From: Clostridia bacterium | Lineage (GTDB): Bacteria; Bacillota; Clostridia; Oscillospirales; CAG-272 | Assembly: GCA_017504405.1 (NCBI GenBank) | Contig: JAFVRG010000002.1 | Span: 1-64,000 of the forward strand | DNA: 64,000 nucleotides | Direction of reading: 5' to 3' | In this document: piece by piece, positions 1 through 9,617 of the stretch | Position numbering within the stretch: the first letter of the stretch is position 1 | How the letters are laid out: every line of letters starts with the position of its first letter | Position numbers and translations under genes: made by a program | The notes under the pieces: generated by a model | Told to the model about the DNA's origin: nothing | Database searches by the model: none | What the model saw: the letters and a program-made list of their open reading frames with translations, nothing else

Positions 1-63
1 ATCCCCGGTGAAAAGGAACTTATTGAAATGATGCGAGAAATCCAAAGTGCCAAAAGCGCTTAA
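1..63 (+). CDS. C-terminal end of an unidentified protein (partial)
   Basis: The first 20 codons read in frame 1 to a TAA at 61-63 (ends IQSAKSA). The start lies outside the window, so only the tail of a protein can be seen. The peptide is charged and helical-looking (GEKELIEMMREIQ). No family can be assigned. It is called coding because the frame is open from the window edge and the stop is followed by a hairpin at 71-112, as expected for a gene end; the evidence is thin. Confidence 0.35.
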   Translation: MPGEKELIEMMREIQSAKSA

Positions 64-70
64 ACAAAAA

Positions 71-112
71 CAAGAATACGGCATACCTCTTTCGAGATAT
101 ACCGTATTCTTG
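71..112 (-). terminator. Hairpin terminator between convergent genes
   Basis: A long inverted repeat (CAAGAATACGG arm pairing with CCGTATTCTTG, about 17 of 19 positions paired, loop near 90-93). On the minus strand it is followed by a T-rich run (TTGTTTTTGTTT), so it best serves the tspO-like gene that ends at 187. On the plus strand no T-run follows. Confidence 0.5.
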
Positions 113-186
113 CAAAACTGTCCTTTAGGGCACGACCCTAACCGACCTTGGCTTTTTTTGATGAAATTCACGCAGACGTACTCAGT

Positions 187-657
187 TCAATTCAGAATAG
201 CAATTCCGAGATTGAGATATCCTGCAAAGGTAACCCATAAAATATACGGTATCATCAAATACCCTGCCACCTTCGATATTCTGTAAAAACGGACCGCTGT
301 AACTATTATAAGAACCCACAGAGCAAGAAGCCAGAAGAAAGAGAACAAATACAGCTCGAAATTGAAGAAGAATACCGACCACAAAAAGTTAAATGCGAGC
401 TGTAAAAAATACACTCTGAGTGCCTTACTCTTCTCTACCATATCCGCTGTTTTTTCAAACACTATATACGATGCAATTCCCATAAGGATATAGAGTGCCG
501 TCCACACGACGGGAAACAGCCACGCAGGCGGAGAAAGAGGCGGTTTATCCACCGTATCAAACAGTCCCATACTGTCCATAGTTATCAGCGCAGACAAGCC
601 CCCGACAATCAGGGGAATCGCAATCGCCAAAATCAGAGTTTTCCACCTTATTTTCAA
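187..657 (-). CDS. tspO: TspO/MBR family membrane protein
   Basis: A 156-residue integral membrane protein of the TspO/MBR (tryptophan-rich sensory protein / translocator) family, whose members bind tetrapyrroles and related ligands. Five membrane segments are visible (about residues 5-27, 44-67, 80-98, 104-121, 129-153). Family hallmarks are KPPLSPPAWLFPVVWT in the first loop and helix 2, FNFLWSVFFF in helix 3 and the terminal WVTFAGYLN. The length matches the family. The start is a TTG at 657 with GGAGGTG five bases upstream; no in-frame ATG fits better. It appears to be transcribed alone. Its exact physiological ligand cannot be read from the sequence. Confidence 0.9.
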   Translation of the reverse strand: MKIRWKTLILAIAIPLIVGGLSALITMDSMGLFDTVDKPPLSPPAWLFPVVWTALYILMGIASYIVFEKTADMVEKSKALRVYFLQLAFNFLWSVFFFNFELYLFSFFWLLALWVLIIVTAVRFYRISKVAGYLMIPYILWVTFAGYLNLGIAILN

Positions 658-980
658 AACAGCACCTCCGCTTTTTTGTTATTCTATATCTATACTATTC
701 GCTTGCAGGACAAATTATGCAAGCTAACCGCTACGCATACTCAAAATAAAAAATGCGGGGCAAAAGCCCCGCACCCCGAAAGGGTGAAAAGTCCTTTCGG
801 AAAAGGAGAAAATTGATCTGCGTTTTCACGCAAACCCATGAAAAATATATTGAAACGGGAAAGCGAGCAACTTGCCCGAGTCAACCAAAGTTAATTATAT
901 AACCACTATCGGATTTTGTTCACTGAAAGAGATAATTATTCAAAAACACGGAAGATAGCGGCGTAAAATCTTCAAAAAGC
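658..980. other. Intergenic region with terminator and a second hairpin
   Basis: About 320 bases without a gene. It holds the ribosome site of tspO next to 657, the strong minus-strand terminator at 742-772, and a second small hairpin at 776-800 (CCGAAAGG pairing with CCTTTCGG). Between about 800 and 980 there is only AT-rich sequence in which I see no open frame, repeat or clear promoter. Confidence 0.5.
742..772 (-). terminator. Intrinsic terminator of the GH42 operon
   Basis: GCGGGGC, loop of four T (minus strand), GCCCCGC, then ATTTTTTATTTTG on the minus strand. It is a classic rho-independent terminator, about 210 bases beyond the stop of the GH42-like gene, and would end the 6541-to-981 transcript. 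Confidence 0.8.
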
Positions 981-2960
981 TTATTTTTTATCTATCATAA
1001 AGAAGCAGCCTGTGTGTATTTCGGGTACTTTAAATACCATTTTGTCACCGACAAGCTCACCCGTAACCTCTATCTCTCGGGTGACAGTGTGGAATTTCGC
1101 CCTGTCGGAAACGAGGCTCGCATCTACCGAAAGCACGCAGCTCTTCTCCGCTCTCTCAAAGGAATCGACATTTACAAAGGATACGGTGTAGCATCTGCCG
1201 TTCTCCAAAACGTCGTACATTATCTTGTCAAGCTCGGAGCTTATCTTAAATCTATACTTATAATTTGTTGCATAAAGCACGTCGTCATAGGAATAGATTG
1301 CGCCCATAACACCTCTGCCGAGATTTTTCGGAATGGTCTTTTCACGCTTAATGTCACAGTCAAGGGTTGAATGACAATTGAGTGTAAAACCGTTGGTTCT
1401 CGACTGCGGTTGATACGAGAATACGTATCCGCCATTCCTTGCGAACTCATTTATCATATCAAGCTCCTCGGCACCAAGACCCGTTGCAGATGGCACAAAA
1501 AGCGTTTTTATTCCGAGCTTATTCTCTTTAAGGTCGGACGCCCTCACGATATTGGGAGCTATCTGCCTCTGACGGAGCTCTCTGTGTATCATACCGAGGT
1601 AATCTATATTGTGATTATACTTGAAAACAAATGTACCCGGATCGAAGTTTTCAAACGCATCCCACGCAACCTCAGGGTCTATCCAGCCGTTTTCGTGCGC
1701 ATCAAAGAAGGCGTTTGCGTGACGGGAATAGAGTATTCCTACATCCGAGGATATTCTGTCGGAGGTTGCAAGGGTTTCCGACACCCTGTCAACGAGCGCA
1801 TTCGTTCCCTTGATTATATCGTATTTCTGGCTATGTGTTCTGTCGTTATGAAGAATACCGAACATTCCGATTTCAGGACCCTTGCCGTTGTCGTAATCGG
1901 CACGCCACTGATAGTACAGAAGTCCCTTAAAGCCCGAGCCGAGAAGTCCGTAGGTTTCCCTCTGCCACTCTGTTATTGTTACGGCGGTGTGAGCGTTACA
2001 TTCAGCCGCCCATACGTGCTTTCCGTTCATTCTCGCCGCACTGTTGAGGGTATCGGAATAAAGATAAGTGAAGTATACGGGCAAGCCTATGTACGGACAG
2101 TAATCGGTGACGCCGATTATATCCATACCGTCGCCCATATCGAATATATCCTCGCCTATAGTAGTACCACCCTCCTGCAAGGGAAGTGGCATTATGCAGG
2201 TCAGGGACTCTGTGTTGGGGTTTCCTCTGTCGGATGCCCTGCCGCTGTCGCACAGAAAGCGGCTCATAGCCTGAAATTTAAATTCGTGGAATAAAATCCA
2301 TTCCTCCTCACTCTCACCTCTGTTGGGACGGTGGTGTGGGGGCTCGAGATTTTCAACCTCTTTTTCAGTGCGGTATCCGTTGTCAACAAGCCATTTGCGA
2401 TACGCCCTTATGCTCTCGGGGTGGAAATCGTATCCTGTGTCGTAGGGATATCCCGGCTCGTTGTACATAAGGTGCAGAACTATGTTCTTATATTTAGAAA
2501 AATGCTTAGCAATAAATTCGGTAAGAGCATCGTTGTCCTCGATAACTCCGGGGTGATTTATACAGTCGCTGACAAAGCACTTCTGGAACTCGATAGGCTC
2601 ACGGTTGTAGTTGAGGATTCGTACGTCCTCGCTCTTGTGGCGCATAACTGCGGAATAGCCCTGACTCCTCAAAAGCACGGAAAGACCGTTTTTATCCGCA
2701 ATTTCACAGAGCTTCTCAGCAAAGGGAAACTCTCCCTTCACCTGTCCGTCCTCCCAGCGAAAATCGCCGAGGGCAGACGTCCTTATCATATTAAATCCGA
2801 TTTCACGCATCTCAGCGAGGTCCTTCTCCGCCTCGCCGACTCTGTCGCCGTCGGGTGGAACAGGCCACTTGTATCTATGGAATGATGCGTAATATCCTGC
2901 GCCCATGCCTATCGTTGGTCTGCCATCCTTATAAAGCACACCGTTTTTAATGCTGTACAT
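981..2960 (-). CDS. GH42-like beta-galactosidase, cytoplasmic
   Basis: A 659-residue protein with the layout of glycoside hydrolase family 42 beta-galactosidases: an N-terminal TIM barrel (about 1-390), a trimerisation-type domain (about 400-590) and a short C-terminal beta domain. Candidate catalytic residues are Glu168 in LMYNEPGYPY (acid/base) and Glu320 in HVWAAECNAH (nucleophile). There is no signal peptide, so it should act inside the cell on imported galactosides. It is the last gene of a three-gene set with the two beta-helix proteins (gap of 18 bases to the gene upstream) and lies under the AraC-type promoter at about 6611-6667. Substrate specificity is not visible; alpha-arabinosidase or other galactosidase activities are possible. 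Confidence 0.8.
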   Translation of the reverse strand: MYSIKNGVLYKDGRPTIGMGAGYYASFHRYKWPVPPDGDRVGEAEKDLAEMREIGFNMIRTSALGDFRWEDGQVKGEFPFAEKLCEIADKNGLSVLLRSQGYSAVMRHKSEDVRILNYNREPIEFQKCFVSDCINHPGVIEDNDALTEFIAKHFSKYKNIVLHLMYNEPGYPYDTGYDFHPESIRAYRKWLVDNGYRTEKEVENLEPPHHRPNRGESEEEWILFHEFKFQAMSRFLCDSGRASDRGNPNTESLTCIMPLPLQEGGTTIGEDIFDMGDGMDIIGVTDYCPYIGLPVYFTYLYSDTLNSAARMNGKHVWAAECNAHTAVTITEWQRETYGLLGSGFKGLLYYQWRADYDNGKGPEIGMFGILHNDRTHSQKYDIIKGTNALVDRVSETLATSDRISSDVGILYSRHANAFFDAHENGWIDPEVAWDAFENFDPGTFVFKYNHNIDYLGMIHRELRQRQIAPNIVRASDLKENKLGIKTLFVPSATGLGAEELDMINEFARNGGYVFSYQPQSRTNGFTLNCHSTLDCDIKREKTIPKNLGRGVMGAIYSYDDVLYATNYKYRFKISSELDKIMYDVLENGRCYTVSFVNVDSFERAEKSCVLSVDASLVSDRAKFHTVTREIEVTGELVGDKMVFKVPEIHTGCFFMIDKK

Positions 2961-2978
2961 AATTTTCTCCTAAAGCTT

Positions 2979-3953
2979 TCAATATAGCGTTATAACGTCA
3001 GATGCTTTTGCATCGGGCGAACAAACGCCCTCTCCTCTGACTACTGTAACGCCCTCTATTTTTACATCCTTGCAGTTCTCCGTTTTAACGGAGTGCTCGA
3101 CTGCCTCGGTGTAAACGTTTCTTATTCGGACACTGTCTGCTCCCTTTACGGTAACACCCGCAACGCCTGCCCGTGCATCACGCACGTCAATATCCGAAAG
3201 GTCCACGTTTTTGCAATTATCAAATACACATACACAGGCTGCGGTCATTTTGACAGCCGCCTTTGTGTCCTTCATATAATTTCTAATAATTCCGTCCTCG
3301 TCAGGCTCATCGGGAGTGCATTTTTCGGATTTGCCCATCAATAGTAGTCCTCTCGCAACAGCTGTTTTGCAGTTTCTTACAGTTAACGCCGCTTCGGGAG
3401 AATTTGCACGCAAATCCTCGACAAGAACGCTGTCCGCTCCGGTTATCTCTATGCCGTGACCCTTGCCAAAATAGTAGAAATCGCTAATCAGCACCTTGCC
3501 GCCCTCTGCGGTTATCATATGCGCTCCGTCAAGCCCTAAGCCGTAACAAACGTATGACTTCAAATACGGAGATGCTATGACTGAAACGCAGGATACGGTG
3601 AGGTTATCCTTACCCTTAATAACCGTTGCGTGTCTGCCCTCTATGCGTATGCGTAAATCGCGCACTGTGGCAAAGCTCTCGCACTCAATGACGTTCCATT
3701 TGTCGCCATCCTTGTCACGGACAAACAGGAGAGTTCCCTCTCTGTCCATTCCCGAAAGGGTAACATTTTTCGGAACAGTCAGGGTTTTTGTTATAAAATA
3801 TCCGCCACGGGCGAGCATCACAAGTCCGCCGCCCCTCTTGCCCATACGGTCAAGAGCCTTCTGTATTCTATCCGAGCTGTCGTATTCGGCAGTCCACGGA
3901 ATTTCGAGGTATCTGTCAAGATGGGTTGGATATACCATTTCAAATTTCTTCAT
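2979..3953 (-). CDS. Right-handed beta-helix protein (pectate-lyase-like fold)
   Basis: A 324-residue protein. Residues 20-60 resemble the entrance of pectate_lyase_3-type helices (DSSDRIQKALDRMGKRGGGLVMLARGGYF is such a stretch in part), followed by repeated VxxxN/D-type coils such as DSVLVEDLRA, NCKTAVARGL, NCKNVDLSDIDV and DSVRIRNVY. It has no signal peptide and no recognisable lyase active site. It overlaps the 863-residue gene upstream by four bases (ATGA), which implies translational coupling, and has AGGTGAG before its ATG. Likely a glycan-binding or glycan-cleaving partner of the neighbouring beta-helix protein; the activity is unknown. Confidence 0.75.
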   Translation of the reverse strand: MKKFEMVYPTHLDRYLEIPWTAEYDSSDRIQKALDRMGKRGGGLVMLARGGYFITKTLTVPKNVTLSGMDREGTLLFVRDKDGDKWNVIECESFATVRDLRIRIEGRHATVIKGKDNLTVSCVSVIASPYLKSYVCYGLGLDGAHMITAEGGKVLISDFYYFGKGHGIEITGADSVLVEDLRANSPEAALTVRNCKTAVARGLLLMGKSEKCTPDEPDEDGIIRNYMKDTKAAVKMTAACVCVFDNCKNVDLSDIDVRDARAGVAGVTVKGADSVRIRNVYTEAVEHSVKTENCKDVKIEGVTVVRGEGVCSPDAKASDVITLY

Positions 3954-6541
3954 TTCAGCTCACCTACCTTGTCAGACTCACGCTTCCAGAAATTATACTC
4001 AATCTGAGCGTTGTAAACCAAATTGTCACGGATTACGTAATTGGTGGGGAAGCCTATTTTATCCCATCTTTCGGGGAACTTGGTGCGTCCGAAATCAAAG
4101 GCACGCAGAGTATTGGCGGAGTAGTTTTTCTCCATTACTGTCATATCGGTAAAGCCCTGATTTGCAAAGCAACCGCCAGAGTATGTGCAGTTGCGCTTAA
4201 CGGTTGCGGCGAAGAGTATTCTTACACCGTCACCTATGCCGTAGCAGTCGGATGCACCAAGTCCTATATTCGTAACGCATCTGTATGAAAGAGCGTTAGA
4301 GCCCTGAATGATAACGTTGTCAACGACGCTCGTCCTCATATTCGGCTCAACACACAAAAGAACTCTGCCGTCAGGCTCGGTTTTTGTTATGAAACGTGAG
4401 CCTACCGCAATACCGCCTCCGCACTCGTCGGAGTAGTTTCTGGCAATTATCGCATCTGCGTTGGGGGGGAAGGTCTGTACCGCAACTCCTGCCTCGCAGA
4501 AATAGTTATCCGTGATTATGTGTCTACCATTGAATGCCGACACTACGAACACCGAGCTGTCGTCGGGCTCTATGTCCCAAGGCTCATCGATAGTGAGCGA
4601 GCGTCCACCCTCGATTATTACGTTTCTGTACTGTCCAAGTCCCTTACCGCTGACAATAAATACCGCAAGTCCGTGCCACTCGAAGCGGTCGTTTTTCGCA
4701 AACGCCATATAATTGCGTATATTGCTCTTAACGTAGCAGAACCAATAGTGATTATCAACTATCTGCGTGGGGGAGAGGCAGGTCATATGGTTTCCGCTGA
4801 ACACAGCCTTACCGTAATACATAGTTCCGTGGTCGTCGTAGGTTATCGCCTCACGGTCATTGAACATAGTAAACATTATCCTGTTATACGCAAGATAGGT
4901 CATATAACAGCCAACGCCCGACATCTGCGGAGCTATCGCCGCACTGCCACGGACATGTACTGTTGTCAGATAATTGTTTTCGATAATTATTCGGTGCGAT
5001 GCCCTGATAAACACCGAGCCGTTAGGCGTTTTTATGGTAGAGTTTCTTATAACCGACCACTTACAGATTCCCGCAAACAGCACGCCAAGGCGGTGACCGT
5101 AAATTTCACAGCCGTCAATAACAAAATTTGATACCGCCTCTGCGCATACAGTATAAAAAACACAGTCTGCGCCCGTAACAGTTTTTTCGTATTCGGGGGC
5201 TGTACCAACGTACACGTTCAGCATACGCACGCCCTCTCCCGTTAAGTGAATTACCTCTCCTATCTCAGAGCGATGGCAGATTATGCTCACATTCTCCATA
5301 ATTGCACCCGAGCGCATATCTATACGCTCGTAGGTATGAAGAACCGCTCCGTTGCGGTTTTTGCACATAAGCCTTACGTTTCTGGGAATTGTCAGCGCTC
5401 CGTCAACCGTGTATATTCCGTCAGCAAGAAGAAGTGTTCCTCCTCCGAGCCTTTCAAGGTCGTACAATGCCGACTGCAATTCCTTAAAGCAATCGCCCTC
5501 GGTATAACCGAAATCAACTGTTGCGTCGTATACGCATACGGGCGTGGCGACAGTCAGCTTATCATGGTACACCCATCCGCTGTTTCCGCCATATCCGTTA
5601 TTTACGTAAATCTTATATTCTCCCGCAGTTACCTTCTTTGGCAGCCTTGCCTTCAGACAATAGCCGTCGTAAAAGTAGGGGGTTACAATATGCGCTCTTC
5701 CCCTCTCGGAAAGGAGCATAATCTTTGCAGTATCAAACGAGAGTGCGTTGCCCATGAGCTGTATCTCGCCGCACTCGCTCGCCCTGTCGCCCCTATCACC
5801 CATATACCACCACACGTCAGGCGCATTTATGTCAACGGGGTTTGAATAACCGAAGCTGTTTTTGACACGGGCACGGAATATACCCATCTCCATATCCTTC
5901 GGTATTATAAACATAATATTGTCGTTTGTGACAATAATCGGCTTTACGGTCCTTTTATCCTCAATAACCGCATCATCAAGGCTGTCATCGGATATACGGA
6001 ACAGCTCTATCTCGCTGTCGCTTTCAAAATTTACGCCCAGCATATTGACGGTTTCATCGGGATAAACGGTATGGTTCTGCCAATGAATAAAAGCCTCGCC
6101 GTCAGCTATGCGTGTGACGTTTATCGGATTTGCCTCGATAAACGAGGGGGCATCCGAATTAAGGTACTCAACCTTATCAATTTTATGACGCTTCATATAG
6201 GAATCAACCGTGAAGCGTGAGGGTGTTATATCCTCCCTCTGCGCGTATTCGTCAAAGAAAATACGCACCGCAATCTTAAGTGAATCAAGACCGAGTCCCT
6301 CAAAATGAAGTCCGTTTTTCGTGGCGTACACTCTCGCATCGTCAGCGGCGACAGCTAAGGGATTCTCCGAAAAGGTGACCGTATATCTATCGCCGTGCCT
6401 TGCATCGGCGAGCTTAATGCCAAAATGCTCCTTACAAAGACGGGAAAACTCATCACGTCCACGAAGCTGCGCAACGCTTTCCTTGGAAGCTACTTTAAGT
6501 GTGAAATCAGAAAGATTGATACCGCATAGTTTTTTCATCAT
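3950..6541 (-). CDS. Large right-handed beta-helix protein
   Basis: An 863-residue protein without signal peptide. Residues 1-115 form an alpha/beta module resembling the N-terminal domain found on some glycosidases. Residues about 120-330 look like immunoglobulin-type beta modules (TAGEYKIYVNNGYGG). From about 350 onward it is a right-handed parallel beta-helix with many short coils (NVRLMCKNRNGAV, FVIDGCEIYGHR, SVIRNSTIKTPNG, RIIIENNYLTTV). Two adjacent ATG codons start the frame; GGAGAA precedes them. It is the first gene of the operon ending with the GH42 enzyme, behind a promoter with the shared AGTGTCG motif. Polysaccharide lyase or epimerase activity is plausible but unproven. Confidence 0.75.
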   Translation of the reverse strand: MMKKLCGINLSDFTLKVASKESVAQLRGRDEFSRLCKEHFGIKLADARHGDRYTVTFSENPLAVAADDARVYATKNGLHFEGLGLDSLKIAVRIFFDEYAQREDITPSRFTVDSYMKRHKIDKVEYLNSDAPSFIEANPINVTRIADGEAFIHWQNHTVYPDETVNMLGVNFESDSEIELFRISDDSLDDAVIEDKRTVKPIIVTNDNIMFIIPKDMEMGIFRARVKNSFGYSNPVDINAPDVWWYMGDRGDRASECGEIQLMGNALSFDTAKIMLLSERGRAHIVTPYFYDGYCLKARLPKKVTAGEYKIYVNNGYGGNSGWVYHDKLTVATPVCVYDATVDFGYTEGDCFKELQSALYDLERLGGGTLLLADGIYTVDGALTIPRNVRLMCKNRNGAVLHTYERIDMRSGAIMENVSIICHRSEIGEVIHLTGEGVRMLNVYVGTAPEYEKTVTGADCVFYTVCAEAVSNFVIDGCEIYGHRLGVLFAGICKWSVIRNSTIKTPNGSVFIRASHRIIIENNYLTTVHVRGSAAIAPQMSGVGCYMTYLAYNRIMFTMFNDREAITYDDHGTMYYGKAVFSGNHMTCLSPTQIVDNHYWFCYVKSNIRNYMAFAKNDRFEWHGLAVFIVSGKGLGQYRNVIIEGGRSLTIDEPWDIEPDDSSVFVVSAFNGRHIITDNYFCEAGVAVQTFPPNADAIIARNYSDECGGGIAVGSRFITKTEPDGRVLLCVEPNMRTSVVDNVIIQGSNALSYRCVTNIGLGASDCYGIGDGVRILFAATVKRNCTYSGGCFANQGFTDMTVMEKNYSANTLRAFDFGRTKFPERWDKIGFPTNYVIRDNLVYNAQIEYNFWKRESDKVGELK

Positions 6542-6610
6542 TTGTTCTCCAAAAGAAACAGGTTGTTTTTATCATAACCGCTCTCAGCACTTTATCACAG
6601 TGGTAAAAAT

Positions 6611-6667
6611 ATTATACAGCATTGCGCCTTTAAATAAAAGTATATTTATTACTGTTATAACGACACT
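6611..6667 (-). promoter_or_regulatory. AraC-type operator and promoter, site a
   Basis: On the minus strand: AGTGTCG (6661-6667), 7 bases, AGTA (6650-6653), 9 bases, CTTTT, then -35 TTTTAT (6634-6639), 17 bases, -10 TATAAT (6611-6616). It drives the 863-residue beta-helix gene. Same architecture as the sites at 13185, 16481 and 18807. Confidence 0.7.
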
Positions 6668-6734
6668 ATTTTAAAATCTCACCGTAAAACGTAATAAATG
6701 ACCCTTTGCGCAATGCTGTACATTTTTTATTATA

Positions 6735-9602
6735 TCAGTTTATTTTTGCTCCAACCTCTGAAATGTCGGGAAGATCTATTTCAAATTCAAGGTTGTAAAG
6801 GATATCATCAACGCCTATGTTGTAATATCCCTCCTCATCAAACAAATCTCCGTCTATTCCGTCTATAGAGGTATTTTGCTCACTTTTGAGATATGGGGAA
6901 TAATTCTTAAATTCTCCACCCTCAAGGGCATATGCATTTATATACACGTTTCTGGTAAGAGTGCCTGCATATCCTACGGGGCCGTAGAAGTAATACTTAG
7001 CCACCAAAGCAACTGTATCAGACATGCTTCTGTTGAAGGTAGAAAGTGTTATATCACTCTCCGAAACGCCACGCTGCGATGCAACTGCCTTCGCTATATC
7101 CGAGAAACGGTATCCGCCGTTTGTGTCCTTCTCGTAAATGTTGAAGTAAAGCTCTCTTACATAATAATTTCCGTCGTATACAAGGCGGTACGTTTCGGTG
7201 CCAAAGGCAGATTCGCCTTTGTATCCAAGCTGATAAAGCTTTTGGAATAGGGCATCGGAGGTGTCAAACGTGTATGTTCCCGCACTGACGCCGTTGGTCG
7301 CTGACAAAACCTCAAGCTCAAACATCTCAACGGTGTCGTCGTTTATAACGCTCATTCCGTTTTCGTCCTGCCATTTACCGCCGTTTTCCATTATAGCAAC
7401 ACCCGAGGAATATACGTCGTATTTTGCCTTGTCCGAGGTCAGATACTTTATGTGCTCGTAGGAGAAATTCCTGTTTTCATCCTTTGCCCATTCGGTTGAC
7501 TCAAATTTTCCGGGAACAACGCTGTTTCCGTCAAGCTCCAACACCTTCGCAGATATAAGAGGCAAAAGGAAATTCTCGGTGTTCTGATCATTCGGGCAGG
7601 AGAGATCTGCAAGGGAGCGCCACCAGTTGCCGAGCTGAGCATAAGTATCCTCTGCTCCGTGATCGAATTTCTCACCCATATTGAAGAATAGATTGTCGTG
7701 GAATTCAGCGGCTCTGGGCGAGGTAGTTATCGTACACGGCATCGTCTTGTTTCCTACCGCAAAATTTGAAATGATATTGCCGTAGGCGGAGTATCCGAGA
7801 CCCGAGTTATCGTTATACCAGATAACAATCTTATAGGACTGCCATTTAGCTCCTATATCGTGAATGTAGTTGTATCTGAACACTACACCGAACATAGCAT
7901 CTCTTTCGCCGTGCGAGTAGAAAAGTCCAACGTCATCGGTTTCGGTTATAAAATCGTATACCTCGTTGTACTCAAAAATCGCATCATAAAGCGTCTTGAG
8001 CTGAATTGCATTGTGCTTACCGCCATTCATTGTGTTTTTGCGGACAACAATTCCCGAAACACTGTCCACATTAAGCGCAGGATTGTAGGTGGTACGGCGC
8101 TGTCCCATATCGAATATATGGTTGTTCTCGATAAGGATATTTGCGCTCTCGGTGCTGTATTTGTTGCAGTTGGTTATTGAAACAGCCATCTCTCCGAGAT
8201 TGTAAATCTTCGAATCACGCAGAGTGAAATCGGTTGTGTTATCAACCAAAATTCCGACACAGCTCGCATTTGCCACCGAAACGCTGACAAAGGAAATGTT
8301 TTTGCTGTTCGCAACGGAGATGAGCGAATTCTGCGAATACTGGAAATCAATATTTCTGAATGTAAGGTTTTTAGCTCCGTCAATGCTCACAAGCTGCTCT
8401 GCCGTTGAGAGATATATTCCGTCGGCAACCTGTTTTTCGGTGAGGTAAACGTAGAGCTTCATATCCTCGTAATCGTAATAGCACTCACGGGGAATATCTA
8501 TCTCCTCAAGGACGTTGATAAAATATCCGCGGCGATACATCGCCGCGCCTTGTCCGTCTGCGGCAGCCATCTCCGAGTTGTAGGTACGTCCTCTGTCGGT
8601 TACAATATAGCCCTCATAGGTGAAGCCGTTTATCGCCATCATCGGGCCACGCTTGAAGTCGGTAATTTTGTGGAATGCATCGTCCCATTCTCTTGAGAAG
8701 TAGTCGTGTGTGTAAATGTCACGGGAGAAGTCCCATGTACTTATTCTCTCCACTACACGAGGAGTAAGGTATACAACCATAGGGCTGGTTTTCGTGTTTC
8801 CGTTTGAAGCCTCCTCGGTAGGAGTTACTATGACACCCTTCTCATTTATGAAGTTGATATAGGTTGTAATAAAGAATCCTCTGAGCGAGTCGATTCCGAT
8901 GGGGGATTCGTCGTTATCGGGCATAACCTCTCCGTCGTTAGGCCATCTTGCAAAATCAATAATATCGTTGTCTGCAAAGAAGCTCACGCCGTCGAACGCA
9001 ACAGCCTCCTGCTTATGCACATAAATAGGAGTGAGGACTGCCGAATACGCAGTCAGGTCAACCTCGTAGAGATTTTCCCTTGCAGTTTCATCCTTAACTG
9101 CACTCAGAATTTCCTCGTCAACACATTTATTTATGTATTCGGAGACAATTCTCTGTCCGCCCGCAATCTTCGCTCTGCCGCCGTGTGAGGTGTAATAAAC
9201 GTGGATGTCGGCGGTGCCCGATACGGGAGTGAAGGTTTCGTTGAAAATATAGTCACCTGCCGCCATGGAGATTATTACGTTCTCCTTAACAGGCGTTTCT
9301 CCGTTTATATAATCAAGCGCAAGCTCGTTGGCTCTTGTTAACGTTTCAACAGCCGTTTCGGGAGTAAGACCGTTATTAGAGTCCTTGCCGCCGTTGCTGT
9401 CAACGTAAATGTGATAGCCCTCGGCATCCCACTCGTTATAGGGCATATCGGTGCTCGAGGAAAGCGACGAGCCCGTAGTTGTTGTCGTGGTCGTTGCGGT
9501 TGTGGTTGTAGTTGTTGTAGCGTCAGCGCCGCCGTCCTCTACGCAGGCAACGAGAGAAACGAGCATCAGTGCACAAAGAATTATAGCAATAAGTCTTTTC
9601 AT
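6735..9602 (-). CDS. Secreted beta-helix lipoprotein
   Basis: A 955-residue protein. Residues 1-20 are a lipoprotein signal (MKRLIAIILCALMLVSLVAC) with lipobox LVAC, so Cys20 should be lipidated. Residues 27-45 are an almost pure Thr tract, a likely cell-wall spacer. IYVDSNGGKDSNNGLTPETA (about 65-85) is the typical entry motif of secreted right-handed beta-helix proteins of the DUF1565 kind, followed by coils such as NLTFRNIDFQY, NISFVSVSV and DFTLRDSKIYNL. The C-terminal 200 residues are a separate beta-rich region. The start is 15 bases after protein A's stop, with AAAGGAGG overlapping that stop codon, so the two are co-transcribed. Likely a surface polysaccharide lyase or glycan-binding protein; catalytic residues are not identified. 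Confidence 0.8.
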   Translation of the reverse strand: MKRLIAIILCALMLVSLVACVEDGGADATTTTTTTATTTTTTTGSSLSSSTDMPYNEWDAEGYHIYVDSNGGKDSNNGLTPETAVETLTRANELALDYINGETPVKENVIISMAAGDYIFNETFTPVSGTADIHVYYTSHGGRAKIAGGQRIVSEYINKCVDEEILSAVKDETARENLYEVDLTAYSAVLTPIYVHKQEAVAFDGVSFFADNDIIDFARWPNDGEVMPDNDESPIGIDSLRGFFITTYINFINEKGVIVTPTEEASNGNTKTSPMVVYLTPRVVERISTWDFSRDIYTHDYFSREWDDAFHKITDFKRGPMMAINGFTYEGYIVTDRGRTYNSEMAAADGQGAAMYRRGYFINVLEEIDIPRECYYDYEDMKLYVYLTEKQVADGIYLSTAEQLVSIDGAKNLTFRNIDFQYSQNSLISVANSKNISFVSVSVANASCVGILVDNTTDFTLRDSKIYNLGEMAVSITNCNKYSTESANILIENNHIFDMGQRRTTYNPALNVDSVSGIVVRKNTMNGGKHNAIQLKTLYDAIFEYNEVYDFITETDDVGLFYSHGERDAMFGVVFRYNYIHDIGAKWQSYKIVIWYNDNSGLGYSAYGNIISNFAVGNKTMPCTITTSPRAAEFHDNLFFNMGEKFDHGAEDTYAQLGNWWRSLADLSCPNDQNTENFLLPLISAKVLELDGNSVVPGKFESTEWAKDENRNFSYEHIKYLTSDKAKYDVYSSGVAIMENGGKWQDENGMSVINDDTVEMFELEVLSATNGVSAGTYTFDTSDALFQKLYQLGYKGESAFGTETYRLVYDGNYYVRELYFNIYEKDTNGGYRFSDIAKAVASQRGVSESDITLSTFNRSMSDTVALVAKYYFYGPVGYAGTLTRNVYINAYALEGGEFKNYSPYLKSEQNTSIDGIDGDLFDEEGYYNIGVDDILYNLEFEIDLPDISEVGAKIN

Positions 9603-9617
9603 TTTCCGTTACCTCCT

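Noticed and set aside
1371..2294. 307-codon frame on the plus strand inside the GH42-like gene
   Set aside because: Lies fully antisense to a gene with clear catalytic motifs; no ribosome site and no recognisable protein. Result of codon bias on the other strand.
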